A program made the translations under genes and the position numbers. From an uncultured Pseudomonadales bacterium (GTDB taxonomy: Bacteria > Pseudomonadota > Gammaproteobacteria > Pseudomonadales > Cellvibrionaceae): a stretch of 64,000 nt of DNA. Below, one piece after another: positions 28,953 to 36,783 of this stretch (position 1 is its first letter; every line of letters begins with the position of its first letter). The notes beneath the pieces were generated by a model. The model was not told where the DNA came from, searched no databases, and saw nothing but the letters and a program-made list of their open reading frames with translations. The stretch spans positions 161,883 through 225,882 of the forward strand of contig CANLBN010000008.1 in the NCBI GenBank assembly GCA_947488935.1. Reading direction: 5' to 3'.

Positions 28953-29278
28953 CTTCTCAGATCCTCTACGCCTTTATGTATTTTGCAGGTTTTATTTCCT
29001 GTAAGGTTAACTTCTCTATCGTTGGCTTTTGCGGCTAATAAAGCCTGATACATGTGTCGCCCAAATTTATTGTTGATTTTGAGCACAAAAGACCATGACG
29101 ATGAAATACATTTTGGAGACTTATAACTATGTGGCCTACTGGCCCTTATAAACACTTTGTTTGGGTATTGTTTGTCGATCATCAATATCGTGATTTTTGT
29201 ATTTAAAAGTGTAGCGGCTTGAGCTTGGCTGCTATTAATAAATAATAGCAGCATTAGCAGAGGAAATACCGGTTTCAT
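28937..29278 (-). CDS. Hypothetical small secreted protein
   Basis: An exported protein of 113 residues, not recognised. I start at the ATG at 29278, preceded by GGAGAG at four-base spacing; an upstream ATG at 29290 gives 117 residues. The N terminus is a signal peptide (FPLLMLLLFINSS, cleavage near AQAATLL). The mature part of about 90 residues holds two cysteines (CISSSW and TCKIHKG) that could form a disulfide. It is convergent with orn and shows no operon partner. Confidence 0.68.
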   Translation of the reverse strand: MKPVFPLLMLLLFINSSQAQAATLLNTKITILMIDKQYPNKVFIRASRPHSYKSPKCISSSWSFVLKINNKFGRHMYQALLAAKANDREVNLTGNKTCKIHKGVEDLRRVEIL

Positions 29279-29647
29279 AAGTCTCTCCATTACGGTCGAT
29301 TAAAACCAATATACGCTTACTTTTTTCTTTTTTACAGTAGATTCCTCTCCTCTTCTAGTTTTTGCTTTATTCTTTATCTTTCGTTTGGCGAGATTATTTT
29401 TTGTATAAAAAATTGAAAGTTGGCGCTGATCTGTATTGCATTCTTGGATCTTTTGCCTAATAAAAACGATAAGACTTATTCGCTGGCTTTATTAGTAGGC
29501 TGACTGTCTTGGTAGAGTCAGCCGTCTTTTGAAATTCTTTATAATAAGTTAATTAGATATATGTTTTTTCCAATATTGAGTATATAAAAAGTGTGTATAC
29601 CTCGATAAATATACACACTTTTAGCTGTTTATTACTTGTGCCTCAAG
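29279..29647. other. Gene-free stretch with two stem-loops
   Basis: About 370 bp without a supportable ORF between a small secreted-protein gene and uraA. The part near 29330-29460 is T-rich and otherwise featureless. It contains a hairpin at 29498-29523 (8-bp stem GGCTGACT, loop of ten) and the uraA terminator at 29587-29622. The region upstream of 29278 should also hold the promoter of the small secreted-protein gene. Confidence 0.6.
29587..29622 (-). terminator. Terminator after uraA
   Basis: A 13-bp perfect inverted repeat (AAAAGTGTGTATA, 29587-29599; complement from 29610) with a 10-base loop, 25 bp beyond the uraA stop. The T-run lies on the side expected for minus-strand transcription, and the A-rich opposite side could make it bidirectional. 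Confidence 0.8.
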
Positions 29648-30907
29648 CTAGCTTTTGGGTAGTACGAGATTTATTGCAACACCTACAATACCTGCCAAAC
29701 CTATACCGCCTAATACAAAATTCTCACCGAATGGAATGGTCAAGCCGCCAACACCGATCACCAATATTACAGAGGCAATAGCCATATTACGGCCATCGGT
29801 TAAATCCTTAACATTGATCAAAACAGAAGCGCCAACCATGGTTACCATGCCAAACATTAATACCATAATGCCTCCCATAACGGGCATGGGGATAGTTGAT
29901 AAAATCCCACCAAGTTTGCCTACAAAGGCCAGTACAATCGCAAATATCGCCGCCCAGGTCATAATGGCGGGGTTAAATGATTTGGTGAGTGTTACGGCAC
30001 CTGTAACCTCTGAGTAGGTTGTGTTTGGTGGTCCTCCAAATAGCCCAGCAGCGGTTGTTGCTAGTCCATCTCCCAGTAGTGTTTTATGGATGCCTGGTTT
30101 TTCCATATAGTTGCGTTTGGTAACGCCGCTAATGGCCATAATGTCACCAAAGTGTTCAATGGCTGGTGCAATCGCGACAGGCAAGATAAATAAAATAGCG
30201 GCCCAATTAAACTCAGGTGCAACAAAAGCGGGTATGGCAAACCATGGGGCATTATTGATGCTGTCAAAATTGATAAAATTCACGCCAAAAATAGGCCCGA
30301 CAATAAATGCTGCTATATAGCCCACAATAATACCGATAAGAATGGGCACTATACGAATAATACCTTTGCCTGCGACCACTGCAACAAGCACAGGGATTAA
30401 GGTGAGTGTTGCCAAAATGAGCGATGCCCCTTTAGGAAAGATCTGATTGCCACCGGCGACGCCTGTGGCCATATTGATGGCAACACCGGCTAGAGATAAT
30501 CCAATAACCATAATGACTGGGCCTACAACAATAGGTGGCAATATACGGTTTAACCAACCAGAGCCAAAAACTCTGATGCCAAAGCTGATAGCAACATATA
30601 GCAAACCTGCTGCAGCGAGTGCACCTGTGGTTGCACCTAAGCCCCATGTTTGTACGCTATAAGTAATGGGTGCAATAAATGCAAAAGATGAGGCTAAAAA
30701 TACGGGTACCTGCCCGCGAGTAACCAGTTGGAATATCAGTGTGCCAATACCTGCGGTAAATAAAGCAACACTTGGGTTTAAGCCCGTCAATATAGGTACT
30801 AATACTAATGCACCAAAGGCGACAAATAACATTTGTGCGCCGAGTAAGGCTTGCTTAGGGCTAAATTGATACGTTGTATCTAGATGTTGCCTGCCAGAAT
30901 CTGACAT
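29648..30907 (-). CDS. uraA: Uracil permease, NCS2 family
   Basis: Proton-coupled uracil importer of the nucleobase-ascorbate transporter family. The 419-residue protein is almost wholly hydrophobic, with about 14 membrane segments. Family stretches include QMLFVAFGALVLVPILTGL near the start, the motif AIAPAIEHFGDIMAI with the substrate-binding Glu and His, and the GPPNTTYSEVTGAVTLT turn. It lies 31 bp after upp on the same strand, so uptake and salvage of uracil are co-expressed. Confidence 0.95.
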   Translation of the reverse strand: MSDSGRQHLDTTYQFSPKQALLGAQMLFVAFGALVLVPILTGLNPSVALFTAGIGTLIFQLVTRGQVPVFLASSFAFIAPITYSVQTWGLGATTGALAAAGLLYVAISFGIRVFGSGWLNRILPPIVVGPVIMVIGLSLAGVAINMATGVAGGNQIFPKGASLILATLTLIPVLVAVVAGKGIIRIVPILIGIIVGYIAAFIVGPIFGVNFINFDSINNAPWFAIPAFVAPEFNWAAILFILPVAIAPAIEHFGDIMAISGVTKRNYMEKPGIHKTLLGDGLATTAAGLFGGPPNTTYSEVTGAVTLTKSFNPAIMTWAAIFAIVLAFVGKLGGILSTIPMPVMGGIMVLMFGMVTMVGASVLINVKDLTDGRNMAIASVILVIGVGGLTIPFGENFVLGGIGLAGIVGVAINLVLPKS

Positions 30908-30938
30908 AAAAAGTCTCCTGTTTTTGTATTTTTATTAT

Positions 30939-31571
30939 TTATTTAGTGCCAAACATTCTATCTCCTGCATCGCCAAGGCCGGGTAAAATATACCCTTTCT
31001 CGTTTAGGCAGTCGTCGAGGCTGGCAGTAATAATGGGTACATCGGGATGGGCTTCTTTCATTCTGGCAACGCCTTCGGGGGCCGCGAGTAGGCACAAAAA
31101 GCGTATATTTTTAGCACCGGCTTCTTTAAGCATATCAATGGCGGCAACCGATGAGTTTCCCGTTGCGAGCATAGGGTCTACTGCGATGACGAGGCGCTCA
31201 TCTAACTTGTTAGGTACTTTAAAATAGTATTTAACGGGTTTGAGTGTTTCTTCGTCTCGATAGAGTCCGACAAAACCAACGCGAGCCGAGGGGATTAAAT
31301 CAAGTACGCCATCCAGTAAACCATTGCCCGCTCGCAGTATAGAAACAAGCGCCAGCTTTTTACCGGCAACAATGGGTGCATCAATTTCTTGCATAGGTGT
31401 TTTTACACGCTTAGTCGTCATATCCAAATTGCGTGTTACTTCGTAGGCAAGTAGTTGGCTGATTTCACGCAATAGTTGGCGAAAGCGATTAGTCGATGTG
31501 TTTTCATCGCGCATATAGGCAAGTTTATGTTGCACCATTGGGTGATTAACAATAGTAAGATGCTGGTCCAT
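30939..31571 (-). CDS. upp: Uracil phosphoribosyltransferase
   Basis: Converts uracil and PRPP to UMP. The 210 residues match E. coli Upp in length; [18 protein letters not shown] near the start and the PRPP-binding loop [13 protein letters not shown] are present, and [13 protein letters not shown] ends the protein as expected. First gene of the upp-uraA operon; the 131-bp gap to the divergent PaiB-like gene holds both promoters. Confidence 0.97.
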   Translation of the reverse strand: MDQHLTIVNHPMVQHKLAYMRDENTSTNRFRQLLREISQLLAYEVTRNLDMTTKRVKTPMQEIDAPIVAGKKLALVSILRAGNGLLDGVLDLIPSARVGFVGLYRDEETLKPVKYYFKVPNKLDERLVIAVDPMLATGNSSVAAIDMLKEAGAKNIRFLCLLAAPEGVARMKEAHPDVPIITASLDDCLNEKGYILPGLGDAGDRMFGTK

Positions 31572-31708
31572 GGTGGTTCCTTATATTGCATGTTTGTGAT
31601 GGCTTGATAGTTTGCGTGTGGCTAGCTTGTTAGTCAATGTAGAGAGCTTGGAAATTGCCTAAGTAATAGATATAGTGAAGATTAACAGCCGTATCGACTT
31701 GGATGCCC

Positions 31709-32350
31709 ATGCATATACCTAATAAATTTAAGCAAGATGACCTTGATAAGCTTAAAGAGATTATTGTCGAGTATCCTTTTGCAACATTAGTTAGCTACTG
31801 TGAGTCTGGCCTAGAGGCAAATCACTTACCTTTTGTTTTGAAAGAGTGCGACGGTAAAGTGTTGTTGCAAGGCCATATTGCCAAGGTTAATGACTTATGG
31901 AAAAACCTAGAAAACGAAGCCGAGGTGCTGGTCGTTTTTAATGGCCCTAATTGCTATGTGTCTCCCAATTATTACCCAACAAAAAAGCAGCACGGTAAAG
32001 CTGTGCCCACTTGGAACTATGTAACCGTTCATGCTAAGGGTGCATTATCATTTATTTATGATGACGCTTGGAATTTACAAATGATCAATGCATTAACCGA
32101 TCAGCATGAGGCATCACAAATAATGCCATGGTCAACGGTTGATGCACCTGCTAATTATATTCAGAAAATGCTACCCGCGGTTGTTGGCCTACAGATAGAC
32201 GTGTCGTCCATAACAGGACAGTGGAAGTTAAGCCAAAATCAGCCAGAGCAAAATCAAAAGGGCGTCGTCGAAGGTTTGTCCAAGGATGCTCGTGGTGATT
32301 CGCAAAAAATAGCAGCATTAGTGGGTGAATATACGCTTAATAAAGAATAG
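31709..32350 (+). CDS. PaiB-family FMN-binding protein
   Basis: FMN-binding split-barrel protein of the PaiB family (named as a transcriptional repressor in Bacillus; role here unknown). I start at the ATG at 31709 (MHIPNKF), which matches the family's MYIPxxF opening; another ATG two codons upstream is possible. Recognisable stretches are LVSYCESGLEANHLPF, the conserved VSPNYYPTKKQHGKAVPTWNY, and GLQIDVSSITGQWKLSQNQ. Convergent with queG, with 10 bp between stops. Confidence 0.88.
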   Translation: MHIPNKFKQDDLDKLKEIIVEYPFATLVSYCESGLEANHLPFVLKECDGKVLLQGHIAKVNDLWKNLENEAEVLVVFNGPNCYVSPNYYPTKKQHGKAVPTWNYVTVHAKGALSFIYDDAWNLQMINALTDQHEASQIMPWSTVDAPANYIQKMLPAVVGLQIDVSSITGQWKLSQNQPEQNQKGVVEGLSKDARGDSQKIAALVGEYTLNKE

Positions 32351-32360
32351 TTATTAGGCG

Positions 32361-33503
32361 TTACTTGTTTGTGTTTTTGATTTTTCGCAAACGCTTTTTA
32401 GGATTGCGTAGTTGATGTAAAGCCCAGCCGATATGCTCTTGTACCATAGGAGAAGGGTAGTCTTTTTTCGATTCAAGTGCGGCAATATTCTCAGGGCTTG
32501 GTTCTGCATTACCCAGTCCAATGGCCAAATTGCGTAGCCAGCGTTCAAATCCGAGCCTTCGGATTGCCGAGCCCTCGGTGTATTGTAAATACTCTTCCTC
32601 GGACCATAAAAACAAGCGGGTAAGTTCGGTATCGTCTAATTGGTGTCGGGGGCTAAAGTCTTGCTCTTGTGTAGGTTTTGCCCATTTGTTCCAAGGGCAA
32701 ATTAATTGGCAATCGTCACAACCAAAGACTCGGTTGCCCATTGGCTCACGAAATTCAAGAGGTATTGCTCCTTTAAGTTCTATTGTTAAATAAGATATAC
32801 ACCGCCTTGCATCAAGTTGGTAAGGCGCTACAAAGGCATCGGTTGGGCAAACCTTAAGACAGGCGGTACAGTCACCGCATTTATTACTGGTAGTGGTGTT
32901 TTGCTTTTCGGGTGTTGATAAAGGCAATGGTAAATTAGTGATAAGCTCGCCTAAAAAAAACCAACTCCCTACCTTATCGTTTAACAAAATAGTATGTTTG
33001 CCTATCCAGCCAAGCCCTGCTTTTTCGCCAAAAGGTTTTTCGAGTATAGGCGCGCTGTCGACAAAGGGACGTTGGTTTATATCCAGCGCGATTTCTGGGT
33101 GCTGTGAGCAAAAATCCTCTATTTTTTTTGCGAGTTTGGCAAGGCGTTTACGGATTAATTTGTGATAATCACGCCCCAGCGCATAACGCGATATATAGGC
33201 CTTATTGGCTTGTTTGAGCGTTTTAATCTGCTGGGTGTTCTCTGGTAGGTAATCCATACGTACAGAGATTACACGTAGTGCATTAGGTACTAGTAGCTCG
33301 GGGTGTTCGCGCTGAGCTCGATGGCGCGCTATCCACTCCATCTCTCCGTGGTATCCCTTTTCAAGCCACTCATCTAAGCGCTCTTTATATCCGTCTAAAT
33401 TGACATCAGTTATGCCTACTTGCTGAAAGCCAAGCTCGCATGTCCATAGGGCAACTTGATCGGCAAGTATTTGATATGGCGCTTGTGTGTCTATTTGATT
33501 CAT
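32361..33503 (-). CDS. queG: Epoxyqueuosine reductase QueG
   Basis: Cobalamin- and iron-sulfur-dependent enzyme that reduces epoxyqueuosine to queuosine in tRNA. The 380-residue protein has the two ferredoxin motifs CGDCTACLKVCP and CDDCQLICPWNKW that hold two 4Fe-4S clusters, and the catalytic stretch around GRDYHKLIRKRLAK. The C-terminal part has HEAT-like helices typical of the family. It faces the FNR-box promoter at 33552, so its own promoter lies in the same 136-bp region. Confidence 0.95.
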   Translation of the reverse strand: MNQIDTQAPYQILADQVALWTCELGFQQVGITDVNLDGYKERLDEWLEKGYHGEMEWIARHRAQREHPELLVPNALRVISVRMDYLPENTQQIKTLKQANKAYISRYALGRDYHKLIRKRLAKLAKKIEDFCSQHPEIALDINQRPFVDSAPILEKPFGEKAGLGWIGKHTILLNDKVGSWFFLGELITNLPLPLSTPEKQNTTTSNKCGDCTACLKVCPTDAFVAPYQLDARRCISYLTIELKGAIPLEFREPMGNRVFGCDDCQLICPWNKWAKPTQEQDFSPRHQLDDTELTRLFLWSEEEYLQYTEGSAIRRLGFERWLRNLAIGLGNAEPSPENIAALESKKDYPSPMVQEHIGWALHQLRNPKKRLRKIKNTNK

Positions 33504-33551
33504 GGAGTGGATGATACAGGCTTTATCGTTTGTCGAGAAATAGAGAATATC

Positions 33552-33565
33552 TTGATCTGCATCAA
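33552..33565 (+). promoter_or_regulatory. Consensus FNR/ANR box
   Basis: TTGATCTGCATCAA is a full match to TTGAT-N4-ATCAA. Its centre is 33558.5. A -10-like TACTCT at 33587-33592 predicts a start near 33600, which places the box at about -41.5, the class II activation position. It precedes a 53-residue membrane protein gene with a strong ribosome site. It could also affect queG on the other strand. Confidence 0.85.
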
Positions 33566-33639
33566 TTTGCTGAGTGCTGCTTCGGTTACTCTAGAGTCTA
33601 GATCAACAGATTAAAAAATAGATACCAGTGAGGTGACTT

Positions 33640-33801
33640 ATGTTTATTTTTACCATTCTTATTTCAAGCCTATTAGTGATAGCTATTGCAATTTACATGA
33701 TGTTTCATCTCTGGCAGTATGCAAAGTGCCACATGGAGATGGATCAAAAAGCGGCTGACGAAGGTGACGCTAAAAAAATAGAGAAGAAGTCAGGGGTATA
33801 A
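33640..33801 (+). CDS. Small single-span membrane protein under an FNR box
   Basis: A 53-residue ORF with an N-terminal membrane segment (about 2-25, MFIFTILISSLLVIAIAIYM) and a charged C-terminal tail with Cys30 and several Glu, Asp and Lys. The ribosome site GTGAGGTG stands five bases before the ATG. Upstream is a full FNR consensus box; downstream, after 46 bp, is the SpoIIAA-like gene. I do not recognise it. Its size and topology recall small subunits of membrane respiratory complexes, but no such complex is encoded here. Confidence 0.68.
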   Translation: MFIFTILISSLLVIAIAIYMMFHLWQYAKCHMEMDQKAADEGDAKKIEKKSGV

Positions 33802-33847
33802 TACTGGCTCTTCTTTGACCATTACTATATTTGATAAGGTGACTGCT

Positions 33848-34216
33848 ATGTTAGAACTTATAGATATCAATGTTGATAATGCAGTTGCCTTTCGTCTATC
33901 GGGTAAAGTCACAAAAGAGGATATGTCTGTTGTGCTCTCTACCGCGAAGCAAAAAATCGAGCGCTATGGTGATATTGTTATATTTAAACAAATAAATTCC
34001 TTTGAAGGTGTCGAGATAGCAGCGATTGTTGAAGAGTTCAAATACTTGTTTGATGTTGGGCTATCTAATATAAAGAAAGTAGCCATCTTAACCGATAAGG
34101 AGTGGCTAGAGACTGCTGCTAATATCGAAGCAAAGATCTTTAAAAGTATTGAGGTTCGATGTTTTTCTCTAGATGAACAATTGCAAGCGACTATGTTTTT
34201 GAAAGAGGGTTGTTAA
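33848..34216 (+). CDS. SpoIIAA-like (STAS-fold) protein
   Basis: A 122-residue single-domain protein of the SpoIIAA-like/STAS-related type (PF11964 group), with alternating strands and helices such as AVAFRLSGKVTKEDMSVVL, IVIFKQINSFEGVEI and KKVAILTDKEWLE. The start is the ATG at 33848, preceded by AAGGTG; an in-frame TTG at 33815 is less likely. Members of this family have no settled role, and no partner kinase or anti-sigma gene is nearby. It probably shares a transcript with the small membrane protein and ends at the terminator at 34271. Confidence 0.82.
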   Translation: MLELIDINVDNAVAFRLSGKVTKEDMSVVLSTAKQKIERYGDIVIFKQINSFEGVEIAAIVEEFKYLFDVGLSNIKKVAILTDKEWLETAANIEAKIFKSIEVRCFSLDEQLQATMFLKEGC

Positions 34217-34270
34217 CATAAAGCGTTAAGACGGAATCATTTAAGAATAACAAACCAAAAAATCTCTAAT

Positions 34271-34303
34271 AAAAAAAGGCATCGGGTAACCGATGCTTTT
34301 TTT
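34271..34303 (+). terminator. Strong intrinsic terminator after the SpoIIAA-like gene
   Basis: A 7-bp GC-rich stem (GCATCGG at 34279-34285 with CCGATGC at 34290-34296) and a GTAA loop are followed by seven T residues and preceded by a run of A, so it could work in both directions. It closes the FNR-box transcript 60 bp after the last stop and separates it from the convergent fnr gene. Confidence 0.88.
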
Positions 34304-34323
34304 ATATGACGTATTTTTAATCT

Positions 34324-34399
34324 GTACAAGCTGCAATATTTTTCGATTTTCTTCCTAGAACTTAACTCTTGATATTTTAAGGTAATATAGTCTTTGTCT
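34324..34399 (-). pseudogene. Decayed copy of the fnr 3' end
   Basis: Read on the minus strand this stretch gives a peptide that tracks the last part of the adjacent FNR protein: DKDYITLKYQELS against DKGIITLKRRELS of the intact gene, followed by a diverged tail. A 42-base hand alignment gives 30 identities (71%), mostly transitions or synonymous-like changes. It has no start, no helix-turn-helix and no ribosome site. It lies 8 bp past the fnr stop, as expected for a tandem duplication of the gene end that has decayed. Confidence 0.65.
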
Positions 34400-34407
34400 A
34401 GGTTTTA

Positions 34408-35148
34408 CTATTCGATACCGGTACAGCCTGCGATTTTTTTAAGTTCTGTCATATCACCAATGCTTAATTCTCGACGCTTTAAGGTGATAATGCCTTTATC
34501 TTGCATGCGTTTAAATAAGCGGCTTATGGTCTCTGCTGCCATGTTTAAATGGTTGGCAATGTCGCGACGTGGCATCACTAAATTAAAATGTGTGCCTGAG
34601 TAGCCGCGCTGTTCGTAGCGTTTGGATAAGCTAAAAATAAAAGAGGCAAGGCGTTGATCGGCGCTGGTGTCGTAAGTTAGCGCGTTAACGCTATTTATTT
34701 CTTTGCTTAGTAGGCGTAGTAGTTGCTGTTGTAAGCTGGGAATTTCTTCCGTTAGCGACATCAATCCGTTATAGGGAACTGCGCAAACGCTAGAGGTATC
34801 GAGAGCAATCATATTAGAGGGGTAGTGTTGACCGTATATGCCATCTAGGCCAACTAGCTCGCCAGGCAAGTGAAACCCAAGTATGCGTTCGTTGCCTTGT
34901 TGATCGACTGCTTGGCTTTTAAACATGCCCGAGCGAATAGCATAAATGGCTTTGAAGTTGTCATCTTGCCGAAATAAAAAATCGCCCTCTTTATAACTAT
35001 GTGATTGCTTTATTAATTCTTCTAACTGTTGTAGCTCTTCTTTCGATAAACCCATGGGTAGGCATAGGTCAACGAGTGAGCACTGGCTACAAGCTTGCCG
35101 TTTAGCGCGAAAGTCAGTGTTTATAGAAACGTTATCGATTGTTTTCAT
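34408..35148 (-). CDS. fnr: FNR/ANR oxygen-sensing transcription factor
   Basis: A CRP-superfamily regulator that binds an oxygen-labile 4Fe-4S cluster and controls genes for low oxygen. Starting at the ATG at 35148 gives 246 residues and puts the cysteines at 20, 23, 29 and 122, exactly the cluster ligands of E. coli FNR; an upstream start at 35229 would break this. The recognition helix AAETISRLFKRMQ holds the E-SR residues that read TTGAT half-sites. An FNR-like box lies upstream at 35210-35223. It follows hemN, which is oxygen-independent and often FNR-controlled. Confidence 0.96.
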   Translation of the reverse strand: MKTIDNVSINTDFRAKRQACSQCSLVDLCLPMGLSKEELQQLEELIKQSHSYKEGDFLFRQDDNFKAIYAIRSGMFKSQAVDQQGNERILGFHLPGELVGLDGIYGQHYPSNMIALDTSSVCAVPYNGLMSLTEEIPSLQQQLLRLLSKEINSVNALTYDTSADQRLASFIFSLSKRYEQRGYSGTHFNLVMPRRDIANHLNMAAETISRLFKRMQDKGIITLKRRELSIGDMTELKKIAGCTGIE

Positions 35149-35209
35149 AAAAATGTCATATCGTTGATGAGGTATAAACACTACAGGCCATATGGTTATG
35201 GCTAGATGT

Positions 35210-35223
35210 TTGATTAATTTCAA
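35210..35223 (-). promoter_or_regulatory. FNR-like box upstream of fnr
   Basis: On the minus strand TTGAAATTAATCAA matches TTGAT-N4-ATCAA at nine of ten half-site positions. Its centre is 35216.5. A -10-like TGTAGT at 35185-35180 would give a start near 35173-35175, placing the box close to -41.5. This suggests the regulator controls its own gene. Confidence 0.65.
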
Positions 35224-35268
35224 ACACACGTGCTAGTAGATAGTGATACTACCGTTAGATATTGACGA

Positions 35269-36717
35269 TCACAATACCTTTGAGAAGGATATTTTTTTAG
35301 AGGAATGCAGTTGTGTTAATTCACTGGTATTTATTTTTTGTGGCGGGCAATTGTTTGATTCATGCTCTAGCGCCGATTGCAGATAATCATCAAAAATCAT
35401 CGCAATATTACGTAGAAAAAGGCAACCATTATCGGTGATTTTGATCGAGTTATTATCAATTACGACAAGGCCTTCAGTTGCCATTTGCGATAATGCTTGT
35501 AACTCTTTGGCGAAGTAAAGTCTGGCATTAATTCCATGAATATAGCCAAATTCATCGAGATTAAGAGATCGGTTACACATCAGCTGCTGGATAGCATCGG
35601 TACGAATAACGTCGGCTTTAGACAGGTTATAGCCACGGCTAATAGGGGGTGTATTTGATTCTATTGCGCGTTTGTATTCGCTGATTACTTTAGTGTTTTG
35701 GCTGTAGCAGTCACCAATATGGCTAATAGCGCTGACACCAAAGCCAATTAAGTCACAATCGCCATGGGTGGAATAGCCTTGAAAGTTTCTATGCAATGTA
35801 TGATTAACAAGGCTTTCGCTAAGGTTATCGTTAGGGAGTGCAAAATGGTCCATGCCAATATGAATGTAGCCGGCATCTAATAATCTTTGAATGCTCATTG
35901 CCATCAGTTCAACTTTAGTATTAGTGTCGGGTAGTTCTTTAGCGTTGATTAAGCGTTGAGACTTAATAAGGTCTGGCATATGTGCATAGTTATAAAGTGC
36001 TATGCGCTCAGGTTTTATTTCAATGATGGCCTCAAGCGTTCGATCAAAACTCTCAAGACTTTGCTTGGGCAGCCCATAAATAAGGTCTACAGAAATTGAG
36101 CGAATGCCAGCATCTCTTGCGGCTTGTAAGCGCGAAGTAACTTTTTCTTTAGGTTGCACTCTATTAATGGCTTTTTGTACGGCTGGGTCAAAATCTTGTA
36201 CTCCAAAGCTCATTCTATTAAAGCCAATGCTTGCTAAATCTTTAATATCTTTGTTACTTGTTGTTCTTGGGTCTATTTCAATGGCGCACTCAAAGTTATG
36301 TTTGCCAGAGATTACAAAATTTTCTGTAATGATAGCAATTAAGGATTGTATGTGTTGAGTGCTTAAATAAGTGGGTGTGCCACCGCCTAAATGAATTTGT
36401 TGTACTTTTCTATCGTCGTTGAATAACGCCGCTTGCATTTCTATCTCGTGTTTTAAATTATCGAGATAATTTGTTACTGTCGATGTTTGTGGCGCAATAA
36501 ATTTATGGCAGCCACAGTAGTAACAAAGTGCTTCACAAAAAGGTAGATGAATATAAATAGAGAGAGGTTTGGGTAGCGGATCTTCATTACTACTTTCTAC
36601 ATGCCAATAGTAATTTTTTTGAGTGAACTCTTTGGTAAATTGTGTGGCAGGTGGATAGGAGGTATATCGTGGCCCATGAACATTGTATTTTTTTAATAAT
36701 GCTTTATCGATAGCCAT
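35269..36717 (-). CDS. hemN: Oxygen-independent coproporphyrinogen III oxidase
   Basis: Radical SAM enzyme that makes protoporphyrinogen IX without oxygen, the anaerobic counterpart of HemF. The 482-residue protein has the cluster motif C61-x3-C65-x2-C68 with C70 (PFCEALCYYCGC), almost exactly where E. coli HemN has C62, C66, C69 and C71. HLGGGTPTYLS and the LIYGLPKQSL strand are also conserved. It is slightly longer than E. coli HemN owing to a tail after about 455. It lies between the ompW-family gene and fnr on the same strand, a link to oxygen-limited growth. Confidence 0.95.
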   Translation of the reverse strand: MAIDKALLKKYNVHGPRYTSYPPATQFTKEFTQKNYYWHVESSNEDPLPKPLSIYIHLPFCEALCYYCGCHKFIAPQTSTVTNYLDNLKHEIEMQAALFNDDRKVQQIHLGGGTPTYLSTQHIQSLIAIITENFVISGKHNFECAIEIDPRTTSNKDIKDLASIGFNRMSFGVQDFDPAVQKAINRVQPKEKVTSRLQAARDAGIRSISVDLIYGLPKQSLESFDRTLEAIIEIKPERIALYNYAHMPDLIKSQRLINAKELPDTNTKVELMAMSIQRLLDAGYIHIGMDHFALPNDNLSESLVNHTLHRNFQGYSTHGDCDLIGFGVSAISHIGDCYSQNTKVISEYKRAIESNTPPISRGYNLSKADVIRTDAIQQLMCNRSLNLDEFGYIHGINARLYFAKELQALSQMATEGLVVIDNNSIKITDNGCLFLRNIAMIFDDYLQSALEHESNNCPPQKINTSELTQLHSSKKISFSKVL

Positions 36718-36742
36718 AATTTATACCTTTTATACCACGCAG

Positions 36743-36764
36743 TTAGGGGCTAGGTAGCCCCTAA
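36743..36764. terminator. Hairpin between ompW-family gene and hemN
   Basis: A 10-bp inverted repeat (TTAGGGGCTA, 36743-36752; complement 36755-36764) with two loop bases lies in the 66-bp gap between ompW and hemN. The GC-rich arms could end or attenuate transcription, but there is no T-run, so it may instead be a processing or stability element within one transcript. Confidence 0.5.
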
Positions 36765-36783
36765 TGTCGTTTGAATTTATCAA

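Noticed and set aside
29498..29523. GGCTGACT hairpin in the 29.3-29.6 kb gap as a terminator
   Set aside because: Stem is good but has no T-run, and no transcript clearly ends there; kept only as a note under the gap.
30432..30869. Both-strand ORFs inside uraA
   Set aside because: Out-of-frame or antisense to the uracil permease; their low-complexity sequence mirrors the codon pattern of a membrane protein.
33815..33847. TTG codon extending the SpoIIAA-like protein
   Set aside because: The ATG at 33848 has AAGGTG at a good distance and fits the fold start; the extension adds no conserved residues.
35149..35229. Upstream ATG extending FNR by 27 residues
   Set aside because: It shifts the cysteines away from 20, 23, 29 and 122; the start at 35148 restores them exactly, and an FNR-like box lies inside the extension.
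35253..35270. TTGACGATCACAA-like sequence at the hemN stop as an FNR box
   Set aside because: Half-sites match poorly and spacing is wrong; the site at 35210 is better and properly placed for fnr.
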